DNA of 64,000 bases from Streptomyces halstedii (GCA_000720535.1 JOAZ01000003.1:124001-188000), one strand, 5' to 3'; shown: positions 43,781 to 52,693, numbered from the stretch's first letter. Notes: generated by a model not told the origin, from the sequence alone. Made by a program: numbers and translations.

Positions 43781-43846
43781 CGATACGCCAGTGTACCGAT
43801 ACGTTTGCGTATCGGTACACGCGCGTATCGGTACACTGGCGTATCG
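43781..43846. promoter_or_regulatory. Triple operator at the PAP2/TetR divergent promoter
   Basis: The 23-base arms 43781-43803 and 43824-43846 are perfect inverted copies. The 20-base spacer holds a third partial copy (CGTATCGGTACAC at 43808-43820). Each copy shares the core GTGTACCGATACG or its complement. The block lies 37 bases before the TetR start and is very probably the TetR binding region that controls both divergent genes. Confidence 0.75.
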
Positions 43847-43882
43847 AAGGTCTTCACGCCAGACCACCAGAGAGGCAGGCAG

Positions 43883-44512
43883 ATGTCGTCGCCCGGTCCC
43901 GCTCAGGATTCCGCCCCCGCGTCCCGCCGGTCGAAGATCACGCCGGAACGGGCACAGGAGCTGTACGCGGCCGTGCTGGACCTGCTCCGCGAGAGCGGCT
44001 ACGCGGCCCTGACGATGGAGGGTGTCGCCGCCCGCACCCGGTGCGGCAAGTCGACCCTGTACCGGCAGTGGGGCTCGAAGCCGGAGCTGGTGGTGGCCGC
44101 CCTGCACGGCACGAGCAGGACGTCGCTCGCCACCATCGACACCGGCAGCCTGCGCGGGGACCTGTCCGCGGTCGCGGCCACGTTCGACGGCGCCGATCTC
44201 GACACCGCCCTCATGCACGCGCTCACCCATGCCGCGCTCCAGAGCCCCGAACTGCTGCGCGCGATGCGCGAGACGCTGATCGCGCCGTCGGTCGCGGCGA
44301 TCGACACCATGGTCCGGCGGGCGGTCGACCGCGGCGAGGTCGCGGCGGACAACCCCGCCGTCCCGTACGTCGCGGCGCAGCTGCTCGGCATCATGCGGGC
44401 CAAGCCGCTGCTGGCGGACCGCTACGCGGGCGACGGTTTCCTCGTCCGCTTCATCGAGTGCGCCGTCCTGCCCGCACTCGGCCTCCCGGCACCCCCGCCC
44501 GGGACCCGATGA
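43883..44512 (+). CDS. TetR-family regulator, divergent from PAP2
   Basis: This 209-aa protein has the TetR helix-turn-helix TMEGVAARTRCGKSTLYRQW, followed by a helical ligand domain of the TetR_C family seen in AcrR-like repressors. ATG at 43883 is preceded by AGAGGCAGGC. Longer frames upstream would translate the operator. A perfect 20-bp hairpin ends its transcript. Together with the three-copy operator this suggests tight control of the PAP2-DMT pair and of itself. Confidence 0.9.
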   Translation: MSSPGPAQDSAPASRRSKITPERAQELYAAVLDLLRESGYAALTMEGVAARTRCGKSTLYRQWGSKPELVVAALHGTSRTSLATIDTGSLRGDLSAVAATFDGADLDTALMHALTHAALQSPELLRAMRETLIAPSVAAIDTMVRRAVDRGEVAADNPAVPYVAAQLLGIMRAKPLLADRYAGDGFLVRFIECAVLPALGLPAPPPGTR

Positions 44513-44583
44513 ACGTGGGCCGTCGCCGCAGTGGACGACGACGGCCCGCCGCGCCGGACCGTGGGGACGGGGCCGGCGCACCG

Positions 44584-44625
44584 ACGACCGGCCGCCGGTT
44601 TCCGAGGAAACCGGCGGCCGGTCGT
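44584..44625 (+). terminator. Terminator of the TetR gene
   Basis: Perfect 20-base arms (44584-44603 and 44606-44625) with a GA turn are followed by TCTTC. This very stable hairpin lies 72 bases past the TetR stop and ahead of the SPFH promoter. Confidence 0.75.
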
Positions 44626-44659
44626 TCTTCACCCTCCCCTCCCTCCCCTTTTCGTCTAC

Positions 44660-44689
44660 TTGACGCTATGGCGCCCCAGTCATTATCGT
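44660..44689 (+). promoter_or_regulatory. Candidate promoter of the SPFH/NAD-kinase-like operon
   Basis: TTGACG at 44660-44665 and TATCGT at 44684-44689 are separated by 18 bases, about 30 bases before the SPFH start. This is consistent with an HrdB-type promoter. Confidence 0.45.
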
Positions 44690-44718
44690 CATGGAGACGA
44701 AAAAGAGGGGGTCCCGAC

Positions 44719-45732
44719 ATGGCCGACATCACCCGTCGCTTCGGACGGCGGCATCTGCGCTCCGCGCCCACCGCCCACATCCGCCACCACAAGCGCGGCA
44801 GGCTCACCCACGACGGCCCCGGGCTCAGCTTCTGGTACCGGTCACTGTCCGCCGCCCTGTCCGAGGTCCCGGTGAACGACCGCGAGCTGGCCATGGCCTT
44901 CCACGCGCGGACGGCCGATTTCCAGGACGTCACCGTGCAGGCCACCGTCACCTACCGGATCAGCGACCCGGCCGAGGCGGCCGCTCGGATCGACTTCTCG
45001 ATCGACCCGGACACCGGGGTCTGGCGGGGCGCCCCGCTGGAGCAGATCGCCACACTCCTCACCGAGACGGCGCAGCAGCACACGCTGGACGTGCTGGCCC
45101 GCACCCCGCTCGCCGCCGCCCTGACGGACGGGGTCGCCGCGGTGCGGGAGAGCGTCGCCACCGGGCTGGCCGCCGAACCGCGGCTGCCCGCCACCGGCCT
45201 CGACGTGGTGGCCGTCCGCGTCGTCGCGATCCGCCCCGAGGCGGAGGTGGAGCGCGCCCTGCGCACCCCGGCCCGGGAGCAGATCCAGCAGGAGGCGGAC
45301 CGCGCCACCTACGAGCGCCGGGCCGTCGCGGTCGAACGGGAGCGCGCGATCGCGGAGAACGAACTCGCCAGCCAGATCGAACTGGCCCGCCGCGAGGAGC
45401 GGTTGGTGGACCAGCGCGGCACCAACGCCCGCCGCGAGGCCGAGGAGAAGTCCGCCGCCGACGGGGTGCGGACCGAGGCGGAGGCCGCGCGCACGGTACG
45501 CCTGGCGAGCGCGGAGGCGGAGGCGGCCCGCGAGACCGGGGCGGCCCGCGCCGAGGCACAGGCGGCCTGGCTGCGGGTGCACGCCGAGGTGGACCCGCGC
45601 ACACTGCACGCCCTGGCGGCGACCCGGCTGGCGGACAACCTGCCCCGCATCGACAGCCTCACCCTCTCGCCCGACGTCCTGACGGGGCTGCTCGCCAAGC
45701 TCGGCGGGCCGCGGCCCGAGGCGGGGGCGTGA
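44719..45732 (+). CDS. SPFH/band-7 domain protein
   Basis: This 337-aa protein has a basic N terminus (FGRRHLRSAPTAHIRHHKRG) without a clear membrane span, then an SPFH-like domain (about residues 30-185, with VTVQATVTYRISDPAEAA). A long charged helical stretch rich in Glu, Arg and Ala follows (about 185-300), probably coiled-coil. SPFH proteins oligomerise on membranes as scaffolds. Its stop overlaps the start of a NAD-kinase-like gene as GTGA, so the two products probably act together. The cellular role is not known. Confidence 0.88.
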   Translation: MADITRRFGRRHLRSAPTAHIRHHKRGRLTHDGPGLSFWYRSLSAALSEVPVNDRELAMAFHARTADFQDVTVQATVTYRISDPAEAAARIDFSIDPDTGVWRGAPLEQIATLLTETAQQHTLDVLARTPLAAALTDGVAAVRESVATGLAAEPRLPATGLDVVAVRVVAIRPEAEVERALRTPAREQIQQEADRATYERRAVAVERERAIAENELASQIELARREERLVDQRGTNARREAEEKSAADGVRTEAEAARTVRLASAEAEAARETGAARAEAQAAWLRVHAEVDPRTLHALAATRLADNLPRIDSLTLSPDVLTGLLAKLGGPRPEAGA

Positions 45733-46628
45733 GCCTGGCCCCGCGTGCCGTCCTGGTGCACCGGACCACGGAGTACGAGGAGTTGCTGGCCCGGCACGGG
45801 ACGCACGGGCAGGCGGAGTTCTTCCTCTCCAGCCGCGGCCGGTCCCTCGCGGAGGTGGCCGAACGGCACCACCGCCACCGGCGGGCCCTGACCGACGTGG
45901 CCGCCGCGGTGCCGCTGCGCTGGCGGCGGTCCCAGGTCGAGCGGACGGACCTGGACCGCTTCCTCTTCGGCCCGGAGGACGTGGTCGTGGTGGCCGGCCA
46001 GGACGGACTGGTCGCCAACGCCGCCAAGTACCTGACCGGGCAGCCGGTGGTGGGCATCGACACCGACCCCGGCCGCAACCCCGGCGTCCTCGTACGCCAC
46101 CGGGCCCGCGACACCGCCGCGCTCTGCCGGGCGGCCACCGCCCCGGACGGCCGGACGGAGTCGCTGACCATGGTGGAGGCCGTCGCCGACGACACCCAAC
46201 GGCTGCTCGCCCTCAACGAGATCTGCCTCGCCCCGCCCGGCCACGGGACCGCCCGCTACCGCATCGGCACCCCCGGAGCGCCCTCGGCCGGAGAGCCGCA
46301 GGCCTCCTCGGGTGTCCTGGTCGGGACCGGCACCGGCGCCACCGGCTGGCTGCGCTCCCTCTGGCTGGAACGCGGCAGCACCCTGCGCCTGCCCGCCCCG
46401 TCGGACCCCCGGCTGCTCTGGTTCGTACGGGAGGCGTGGCCGTCCCCCGCGACCGGCACCTCGCTGACGGCGGGCGCGCTCGGGCGGCGCGAAACCCTGG
46501 AACTCACCGTCGAATCGGACCGCATGGTCGTCTTCGGTGACGGGATGGAGTCCGACGCCCTGGAGCTGACCTGGGGCCAGAGCGTACGGCTGGGGGTATC
46601 GGAGACGGCGCTCCGGCTGGTCGTGTGA
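45729..46628 (+). CDS. NAD-kinase-like protein coupled to SPFH
   Basis: About 299 aa. The fold pattern resembles NAD/ATP-NAD kinase: VVVVAGQDGLVANAAKYL stands where NadK has GGDGT, NEICLAPPG and GTGTGATGW correspond to NE and TPTGSTAY, and GDGMESDALEL fits the C-terminal strand region. The first Gly-Asp of GGDG is changed to Gln-Asp (AGQDG), so ATP/NAD phosphorylation may be altered. It is not the normal housekeeping nadK by sequence. GTG at 45729 overlaps the SPFH stop. It could be a ligand-binding or lipid/nucleotide kinase relative working at the SPFH scaffold. Confidence 0.75.
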   Translation: MSLAPRAVLVHRTTEYEELLARHGTHGQAEFFLSSRGRSLAEVAERHHRHRRALTDVAAAVPLRWRRSQVERTDLDRFLFGPEDVVVVAGQDGLVANAAKYLTGQPVVGIDTDPGRNPGVLVRHRARDTAALCRAATAPDGRTESLTMVEAVADDTQRLLALNEICLAPPGHGTARYRIGTPGAPSAGEPQASSGVLVGTGTGATGWLRSLWLERGSTLRLPAPSDPRLLWFVREAWPSPATGTSLTAGALGRRETLELTVESDRMVVFGDGMESDALELTWGQSVRLGVSETALRLVV

Positions 46629-46681
46629 GGATGGCCCTGCTTCGTACACCACCTCACGACCAGTCGGGAGCAGAGCCGCAG

Positions 46682-47170
46682 ATGACCACCGACGCCCAGG
46701 ACGCCTCCACCCGCAACACCCGCCCGCCGCTCGCCCAGGCCGCCTTCGGGGTGGGGGTGATCGTCCGGGACGGGCGAGGCCGGATCCTGCTCGGCAGGCA
46801 CCGCGACGGCACCTGGGAGCTCCCCGGCGGCAAGATCGACCCGACGCACGAGTCGGTCGCGGCGGCCGCCGCCCGTGAGCTGCGCGAGGAGACCGGGGTG
46901 GACGTCCCGGAGAGCGCGGTGAGCGTCTTCGCGATGGTGCACGACGTCGTCGGCGGCATCAACCGCATCAGCATGGGGGCTCTGGTCACGGTGGAGTCGG
47001 CGGTCGCCGAGGTGACCGAGCCGCACCTCGTGAGCACCTGGCGGTGGAGCGACGTAGAGGCGCTGCCCGGCGCCCTCTTCCACCCCTCCGCCCAGATCCT
47101 GGCCGCCTGGCGGCCGGACCTCGGGATCACCCACCCGCCGGCGCACCACTTGCCCATCGCGGCCCCGTGA
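46682..47170 (+). CDS. Nudix hydrolase
   Basis: This 162-aa protein has a complete Nudix box (GGKIDPTHESVAAAAARELR followed by EETGV), whose Glu residues bind Mg2+ for cleavage of nucleoside diphosphate-linked compounds. FGVGVIVRDGRGRILLGRH precedes it, as in MutT/NUDT-like enzymes. ATG at 46682 follows GGGAGC; an in-frame GTG at 46625 overlaps the upstream stop and is less likely. It lies 53 bases after the NAD-kinase-like gene and may share its transcript. The substrate is not predictable. Confidence 0.9.
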   Translation: MTTDAQDASTRNTRPPLAQAAFGVGVIVRDGRGRILLGRHRDGTWELPGGKIDPTHESVAAAAARELREETGVDVPESAVSVFAMVHDVVGGINRISMGALVTVESAVAEVTEPHLVSTWRWSDVEALPGALFHPSAQILAAWRPDLGITHPPAHHLPIAAP

Positions 47171-47221
47171 CACCTGCCCATGGCACACCGACACATCGGC
47201 ACATCGGCACATCACGATCGA

Positions 47222-47250
47222 CCTATAGGCATTAAACATTTGCCTATAGG
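47222..47250 (+). promoter_or_regulatory. Inverted repeat before the FBP-domain gene
   Basis: CCTATAGGCA (47222-47231) and TGCCTATAGG (47241-47250) are perfect 10-bp arms around TTAAACATT. A related half-site CTGTAGGCA follows at 47251-47259. The A+T-rich block ends about 25 bases before the ATG, within promoter distance. Confidence 0.6.
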
Positions 47251-47275
47251 CTGTAGGCAGTTTTAGCCTCGGGGT

Positions 47276-47770
47276 ATGAAAGCCCTCAGCGAGCAGGACA
47301 TCCGCACGTCGTTCGTCAACTGTTCCAAGGGCGAGGCGAAGCGCCTGCCCCTCCCCCGCGACCTGGAGGAGCGGCCCTGGGACCACCTGGACTTCCTGGG
47401 CTGGCGCGACCTCTCGGCCCCGGACCGCAGCTACATCGTCACGGAGCTGCGCGGTGAGCTGGTGGGGGTCACCCTCCGCTTCCCGTCGCAGCAGCGGGGC
47501 TTCCTGCACCGCAGCATGTGTTCGGTCTGTCTGACCACCCACCCGGGCAACGGGGTCTCACTGATGACCGCCCGCAAGCGGGGGCAGGCGGGCCGGGACG
47601 GCAACTCGGTGGGCATCTACCTGTGCACCGACCTCGACTGCTCCCTCTACGTACGGGGCAAGAAGCTCCCGGCGTCCGGCCGGCGCCTTGAGGAGTCGCT
47701 GACCGTGGAGCAGCAGGCGGAGCGGACCAGGAACAAGCTGGCGGCCTTCCTGGACACCCTGGCCGCCTGA
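47276..47770 (+). CDS. FBP-domain protein (EF-G-binding treble-clef zinc finger type)
   Basis: This 164-aa protein has MCSVCLTTHPGNGVSLMTAR and IYLCTDLDCSLYVRG, two Cys pairs that make the treble-clef zinc finger of the FusB/FBP C-terminal domain family. Its Gram-positive members bind elongation factor G and can rescue it from fusidic acid. The start is fixed by ATG at 47276, just after GGGGT. The palindrome in front suggests specific repression. Whether it confers resistance is not shown by the sequence. Confidence 0.82.
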   Translation: MKALSEQDIRTSFVNCSKGEAKRLPLPRDLEERPWDHLDFLGWRDLSAPDRSYIVTELRGELVGVTLRFPSQQRGFLHRSMCSVCLTTHPGNGVSLMTARKRGQAGRDGNSVGIYLCTDLDCSLYVRGKKLPASGRRLEESLTVEQQAERTRNKLAAFLDTLAA

Positions 47771-47814
47771 GCCCCGGCCGCCCAGGGCCTGTCCGCGGTC
47801 CGGTCAGTTCCCGG

Positions 47815-49008
47815 TCAACGCCCTGCGGGGAATGCCGCGCGTCGGCCGAAGCCGACCGTGACGAGCGCCACGAGTGCGAGAGCGACCATCCCGGCCGGAA
47901 GAGCCGGTGCGCCCACGCCGTCGACGACCACGGCCCCCGCAGCACCCCCCGCGAAGATCGCCACATTGAAGGATGTCGTCAGCATCGCGTTCGCCGCGTC
48001 GGCGTTCTCACCGGCGGCCTCCCCCATGGCCGTCTGCAACTGCGTCGCCGACCCACCGAACGCGAGGCCCCACAGGACGATCGCGAGCAGCGCGAGCACG
48101 GTGGACTGCTGCGCGGCGGCGAGGAACGCCCCGGCGACGATGAACAGGGCGACGCTCGCCAGCGTGAGCCTGCGAAGTGCGCGGTCGACGAACACACCGG
48201 TGATCCAGATCCCTCCGAGCGCGGCGACGCCGAAGACGAGAAGTGCGATGTCGGGCCGGAGCCCGAGACGCATCTGCCGCAGGTAGGAAGCGATGTAGGT
48301 GTAGAGCAGGTTGTGCGCGAGCATCCAGACGAACACGACGGCGAGAACGGTCGCCACGCCGGGGATGGCCAGCACCCGGCGGAGCGGAGCGCGTGTCCGC
48401 GCGGTCTGCCCTGGCGCGTCGGGCACGAGGAACTCGGCGAAGACGATGACGACGACGCTGAGCAGTGACATCGCGGCGAAGGACCAGCGCCAGCCGACCG
48501 TCGAGCCCAGCCAGGCGCCAAGAGGCGTTCCGACGCCGAGGGCGAGCGGGGTTCCGGTCATGGCGACGGCCAGGGCGCGCCCGGCGTGCTCAGGTGCGAC
48601 GACGCGCCGGGCGTATCCGGCGAGCATGCCCCACAGCAGACCGGAGAAGGCTCCCCCGACGAACCGGGCGACAAGGGCGAGGGTGAACGACGGCGATACG
48701 GCAATAACGGCGTTCGCGACGAGGAACCCGAGCAGACCCGCGAGGAGGAGCGGCTTCCGTCGTGCCCCTCGCGTCAGTGTGATCGCGGGTATCGCCGCGA
48801 GGACCGTTCCGATCGCGTAGGCGCTCACGAGCTGGCCGGCGCCGCCTTCGGAGACGTCGAGTCCGGCGGCGAGTTGCGGGAGCAGCCCCGCCGGAAGCGT
48901 TTCGGTCATGATCACGATGAATCCGGTACACGCCATCACCACCAACGCCGGCACGGGGAACGCCTCGTGCGTTCGCTCTCGGGTCGGCTCGGGGCACGCG
49001 GTGGTCAT
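47815..49008 (-). CDS. DHA1-type MFS transporter
   Basis: This 397-aa protein has 12 predicted spans. It shows ETLPAGLLPQLAAGLDVSEG in the first loop, LTRGARRKPLLLAG after span 2, and GTPLALGVGTPLGAWLG in span 5 (antiporter motif). This is the arabinose-efflux/drug-exporter branch. It is divergent from a TetR gene, with paired TTACGGAT sites beside both starts, so it is probably a TetR-controlled efflux pump. It is convergent with the FBP-domain gene across a gap of only 44 bases. Confidence 0.9.
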   Translation of the reverse strand: MTTACPEPTRERTHEAFPVPALVVMACTGFIVIMTETLPAGLLPQLAAGLDVSEGGAGQLVSAYAIGTVLAAIPAITLTRGARRKPLLLAGLLGFLVANAVIAVSPSFTLALVARFVGGAFSGLLWGMLAGYARRVVAPEHAGRALAVAMTGTPLALGVGTPLGAWLGSTVGWRWSFAAMSLLSVVVIVFAEFLVPDAPGQTARTRAPLRRVLAIPGVATVLAVVFVWMLAHNLLYTYIASYLRQMRLGLRPDIALLVFGVAALGGIWITGVFVDRALRRLTLASVALFIVAGAFLAAAQQSTVLALLAIVLWGLAFGGSATQLQTAMGEAAGENADAANAMLTTSFNVAIFAGGAAGAVVVDGVGAPALPAGMVALALVALVTVGFGRRAAFPAGR

Positions 49009-49028
49009 GGGTTCGACTCCTCCATTAA

Positions 49029-49111
49029 TTACGGATTGAACGATCCGATATTGACTCCCGCACCGACGGGCGTCAAACTGGATCAGTCAGTCTGTAATGA
49101 AGGATCCGTAA
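49029..49111. promoter_or_regulatory. Divergent MFS/TetR promoter with paired TTACGGAT sites
   Basis: TTACGGAT at 49029-49036 recurs inverted as ATCCGTAA at 49104-49111, one next to each start. The first is part of a local palindrome CGGAT-TGAACG-ATCCG (49032-49047). The arrangement suits a TetR operator controlling both genes. Confidence 0.55.
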
Positions 49112-49126
49112 CGAAGGAGGTGCGCC

Positions 49127-49735
49127 GTGTCCCCCGCAGGCCGTCCCCGCGTCTTCGACATGGAGGCCGCCCTGGAGGCCGCGATGCTGCTGTTCTGGGA
49201 ACAGGGCTACGAAGCGACATCGCTGGCTCAGCTCCGCGAGGCCACAGGGCTGTCGTCCGCGAGCCTGTACGGCGCCTTCGGCTCGAAGGAGGGACTGTTC
49301 GAGAAGGCCGTGGAGCACTACATCGCCGGACCGGGCAGCGTCACCGATGTCGTGGCCGACGAGGCGGAAAGCCCCCGTGAAGCCGTCGCCCGGCTCCTCC
49401 ACGGGTCGATCACCATGCAGACCGACACGTCCCACCCCCGTGGATGCCTGGTCGCCCTCTCGGGGACGGTGCGGGCGCGGGGAACGGCCGAGGCCGGAGC
49501 ACGAAAGGTCGTAGCGGCGCGCCGCGCGGCGGACCGAGCACGCATCAGGGCGTGCGTCGTACGCGGCATCGGCTCGGGAGAACTCACCGAGGACACCGAC
49601 GTGGACGGCGTCACGTCGATGATCCACGGCTTCCTGCTCGGCATTTCGACACAGGTGTGTGACGGCACATCAGCCGAGCATCTGCACGCCGCCGCCGACG
49701 CCGTGCTCGCGAACTGGGACTCACGGGGGCGCTGA
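49127..49735 (+). CDS. TetR-family regulator, divergent from MFS
   Basis: This 202-aa protein begins SPAGRPRVFDMEAALEAAMLLFW, and its helix-turn-helix reads SLAQLREATGLSSASLYGAF, typical of the TetR subgroup that controls oxidoreductases or efflux pumps. GTG at 49127 follows AAGGAGG. Cys residues in the ligand domain (RGCLVAL, RACVV, VCDG) could support redox or electrophile sensing, but this is only a suggestion. It probably represses the divergent MFS gene. Confidence 0.9.
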   Translation: MSPAGRPRVFDMEAALEAAMLLFWEQGYEATSLAQLREATGLSSASLYGAFGSKEGLFEKAVEHYIAGPGSVTDVVADEAESPREAVARLLHGSITMQTDTSHPRGCLVALSGTVRARGTAEAGARKVVAARRAADRARIRACVVRGIGSGELTEDTDVDGVTSMIHGFLLGISTQVCDGTSAEHLHAAADAVLANWDSRGR

Positions 49736-50310
49736 CACCCACGCGCCCCACACGCCGGCATGGCCCCCCGCACCGCTCCGGAACCGCGCCGAAGGCGGTG
49801 ATCCGGGCGGCGAACACCGACACCGAGCAGTCCGGTTTCGGCCAATGGACCTCGGGCGACATCCCACCGGCGGTCCGGCCGCCCGCATGGGCGCCGCGAC
49901 CCGATCCACCGTCACGGGCGTACGCCTTCGGCGCGCCCCTCCCGCCCCGCCCGTCGGTACGGCCTCGTCGCGGCGGGCCACCTCCCCGCGCGGGCGCCGA
50001 GGGAGCCGGAACCGGCACCGGAAGGGGGGAGCGCGGCAGGGGACCGAGAAGGAGGACCTGGCGGCCCGTGGGCCGATCTCCCTTTCCACCGGCGGACTTT
50101 CACCCTGGCGGGTTTCGGCTGTTCCTGTCCGCCCCCCTTGCGCGATCTACATAAGGGTAGCCTAACCTAAACCCAACCGCCCGGTTCCGGTGGGTGCCAG
50201 GGCTTCGCCACGCCCTGAAACGGCGTCATGTGCGAAGCCCTCTTCAGACATGCATCGGGAGAGCTCACCGGAACAGAGACCGACACGCACACAGACGGAG
50301 ATTCCAGGCC
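49736..50310. other. Non-coding leader region of the siderophore operon
   Basis: No supported gene lies in about 575 bases. The left part is GC-rich with nothing recognised; the right part holds the iron box at 50152-50170. The sequence between the box and the first start (about 140 bases) is the expected 5' leader. Open frames crossing the box are not believed. Confidence 0.6.
50152..50170 (+). promoter_or_regulatory. Iron box (DmdR/IdeR-type) of the dhb operon
   Basis: TAAGGGTAGCCTAACCTAA matches the 19-bp actinobacterial iron box TTAGGTTAGCCTAACCTAA (either strand form) at 17 of 19 positions. DmdR1/IdeR with Fe2+ binds such sites and represses siderophore genes. It stands about 140 bases before the first gene of the dhb operon, so that operon should be expressed under iron limitation. 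Confidence 0.88.
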
Positions 50311-50622
50311 ATGGTGCCCAGCTCGTTCCCTCCCTCCCGCCGCCGTACGCGTCCCCTGTCCGCGGCGTCCCCGTTCACGTTCCGCGCCCACGCGCCGAGC
50401 GTGTGCGGGTCCCCGGAGCCGGCGGCCGCCGCCCGCTCGGGCGAGGCGGGCACCGCCCGGACCGGGGACGCGACGGGCACTCCCCGGACCGGAAACGCGA
50501 CCGGCACCGCGCTGGAGGAAGGGCACGCGACCGCGATCGGCGGCTCCGCGTGGACGGACCCGGGCCGTGCGCGGGCAGCCGTCCCGGCGCCCGACGACCT
50601 CCGGAAGGCCGTGGTCAAGTGA
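50311..50622 (+). CDS. Small uncharacterised ORF between the iron box and dhbA, 103 aa
   Basis: It begins [20 protein letters not shown] and ends DDLRKAVVK. It is rich in Ala, Thr, Gly and Arg with no recognised domain and repeats of (G/A)TGTxRTGxAT in the middle. The case for it is position: it starts after the iron box, and its stop overlaps the dhbA GTG as GTGA, as in the coupled genes downstream. The case against it is low complexity. It might be a leader peptide for translational coupling, a decayed gene, or not expressed. Confidence 0.4.
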   Translation: MVPSSFPPSRRRTRPLSAASPFTFRAHAPSVCGSPEPAAAARSGEAGTARTGDATGTPRTGNATGTALEEGHATAIGGSAWTDPGRARAAVPAPDDLRKAVVK

Positions 50623-51416
50623 GCGGCGGACAGGAACTCACCGGGCGGCTGGCCCTCGTGACGGGCGCGGGCCGGGGCATCGGCGAAGCCGTGGTCCACG
50701 CGCTGGCCGGGCAGGGCGCCCGCGTCCTCGCCACCGATCTGGCCGTCGAGGGCGTCACCGCCTCCCCCGCCGGGACGTACGACGGCCGGGTCACCGCCCG
50801 TACCCTCGACGTGACGGACGCCAAGGCGGTCGAGGCGCTCGTCGCGGAGGCCGAGGACTCCCTGGGCCCGCTCGACATCGCGGTCAACGTGGCCGGAATA
50901 CTGCGGAGTTCGCGCGTCGCGGAGCTGACCGACGAGGACTGGGCGGCCACCTTCGCCGTCAACACCGACGGGGTGTTCCACGTCTCGCGGGCCGTGTCGC
51001 GGCGGATGGCCGAGCGGGGCCGCGGCAGCATCGTCACCGTCGCCTCCAACGCCGCGGGCATCCCCCGGTCCGGGATGGCGGCGTACGCCGCGTCCAAGGC
51101 CGCAGCCGTCATGTTCACCAAGTGCCTGGGCCTGGAGGTGGCGTCCCGGGGAGTGCGGTGCAACACCGTCTCGCCGGGTTCGACCCTCACCGACATGCAG
51201 CGCGCCATGTGGTCCGCGGGCGGCGGCGACGAGGAGGCGGGGGCCCGCGGCGTCCTGGAAGGGGACCTCGCGGGCTTCCGGACGGGCATACCGCTCGGCC
51301 GCATCGCGGACCCCTCCGACATAGCGGACGCCGTCGCCTTCCTGGTGTCCGACCGCGCCCGGCACATCACCATGCACGACCTGTACGTGGACGGCGGCGC
51401 CACCCTGCGCGCCTGA
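50619..51416 (+). CDS. dhbA: 2,3-dihydro-2,3-dihydroxybenzoate dehydrogenase
   Basis: This 265-aa SDR has [11 protein letters not shown] in the cofactor loop, [10 protein letters not shown], the catalytic YAASKAA, and DGGATLRA at the end, matching the EntA/DhbA branch. It oxidises 2,3-dihydro-2,3-dihydroxybenzoate to 2,3-dihydroxybenzoate (DHB), the last step of the DHB pathway. GTG at 50619 overlaps the small upstream frame. The identification is secured by the dhbC, E and B genes that follow. Confidence 0.93.
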   Translation: MSGGQELTGRLALVTGAGRGIGEAVVHALAGQGARVLATDLAVEGVTASPAGTYDGRVTARTLDVTDAKAVEALVAEAEDSLGPLDIAVNVAGILRSSRVAELTDEDWAATFAVNTDGVFHVSRAVSRRMAERGRGSIVTVASNAAGIPRSGMAAYAASKAAAVMFTKCLGLEVASRGVRCNTVSPGSTLTDMQRAMWSAGGGDEEAGARGVLEGDLAGFRTGIPLGRIADPSDIADAVAFLVSDRARHITMHDLYVDGGATLRA

Positions 51417-51490
51417 CGCGCCCGTTCCGTACCGCCGCCGTCCAGCCGCAGCCGTCCGGCCGCCGCCCGAGCCCACCACGGGAGACCACC

Positions 51491-52693
51491 ATGTCCGCCT
51501 CTCCGAGTGTCCCCACCGATCATCCTCCGCACGCCTCCCCCGGCACGGCCACCGCCCTGCTGGACGCCTACCGGCCCGGCACGGACCGGTTTCTCGCCAC
51601 GCCCCGGCACACCCTGCTCGGCAGCGGCACCGCGGCCGAGGTACCGCGCGACTCCCGCCCGGTGGCCGTGCGCGTGCGCGAGGTGCTCGACGCGCGGCGG
51701 CGGGCGGGCGACCCCGCGCCGCTCGTCATCGGCGCGCTGCCCTTCGCACCGGACGGCGCCCTCGCGCTGGCGGTCCCCCGGACCGTGCGCCGGGCGCCCG
51801 CCCTGCGCGAGGACCCGCTGATCGCACTGCGCGCCCCGGAGGGCGGGCACACCGCCGACTGGCACCTGCGCGAGGTACCGGACCCCGGGCGGTACGGGGA
51901 GACGGTGGCGGCGGCGATACGGCGCATGCGGGCCGGGGAGTTCGACAAGGTCGTGCTCGCCCGCACCCTGGAGCTGACCTCGCCGCGCCCGCTGGACCTC
52001 CCGGGGATGCTGAACCGGCTGGCCCGCCGCGATCCCGAGGGCTACACGTTCGCCCTGCCCAGCGGGCCGGGCCGCACCCTCGTCGGCGCCAGCCCCGAAC
52101 TCCTCGTCGCCCGCCGGGGCGGAGGGCTCGTCGCCAACCCGCTGGCCGGATCCGCGCCCCGCAGCGCCGATCTGGCCGAGGACGTACGGCGGGCGGCGGC
52201 GCTGCTCGAATCCGCCAAGGACCTGCACGAGCACGCGGTCGTCGTCGACGCCGTACGGGAGGCGCTCGCACCGTTCTGCGCGGGGCTGGACGCGCCCGAA
52301 CGCCCCACGCTGGTACGCACCGCGGCGATGTGGCACCTCTCGACCACCCTCACCGGAACGCTCACCGACCCCGGGGCCACCTCCGCGCTGGACCTGGCGT
52401 CCGCGCTGCACCCGACACCCGCGGTCTGCGGCACCCCGACGGACACCGCCCGCGCGGTGATCGCCGAGTCGGAGCCCTTCGACCGGGGCGCCTACACCGG
52501 CATGCTCGGCTGGCAGGACGCCGACGGTGACGGCGAGTGGGTCGTGACGATCCGCTGTGCCGAGGCCGAGGGCAGGACCCTGAGGCTGTTCGCCGGGGCC
52601 GGCGTGGTGGCCCAGTCCTCGCCCGCCGCCGAGACGGCGGAGACCGGCGCCAAGTTCCGTACCTTCCTGAACGCTGTGGGAGCGACACTGTGA
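51491..52693 (+). CDS. dhbC: Isochorismate synthase
   Basis: This 400-aa chorismate-utilising enzyme has the [13 protein letters not shown] segment, [55 protein letters not shown] and [12 protein letters not shown]. These carry the Mg2+-binding and catalytic residues of the EntC/DhbC/MenF family. It converts chorismate to isochorismate. GGGAGACCACC precedes the ATG and its stop overlaps dhbE as GTGA. Length is normal. Confidence 0.94.
   Translation: MSASPSVPTDHPPHASPGTATALLDAYRPGTDRFLATPRHTLLGSGTAAEVPRDSRPVAVRVREVLDARRRAGDPAPLVIGALPFAPDGALALAVPRTVRRAPALREDPLIALRAPEGGHTADWHLREVPDPGRYGETVAAAIRRMRAGEFDKVVLARTLELTSPRPLDLPGMLNRLARRDPEGYTFALPSGPGRTLVGASPELLVARRGGGLVANPLAGSAPRSADLAEDVRRAAALLESAKDLHEHAVVVDAVREALAPFCAGLDAPERPTLVRTAAMWHLSTTLTGTLTDPGATSALDLASALHPTPAVCGTPTDTARAVIAESEPFDRGAYTGMLGWQDADGDGEWVVTIRCAEAEGRTLRLFAGAGVVAQSSPAAETAETGAKFRTFLNAVGATL

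Noticed and set aside
49659-50165. 168-codon plus-strand frame between the TetR gene and the iron box
   Set aside because: It overlaps the TetR 3' end and the iron box, and has low complexity. The strand is better explained as non-coding leader.
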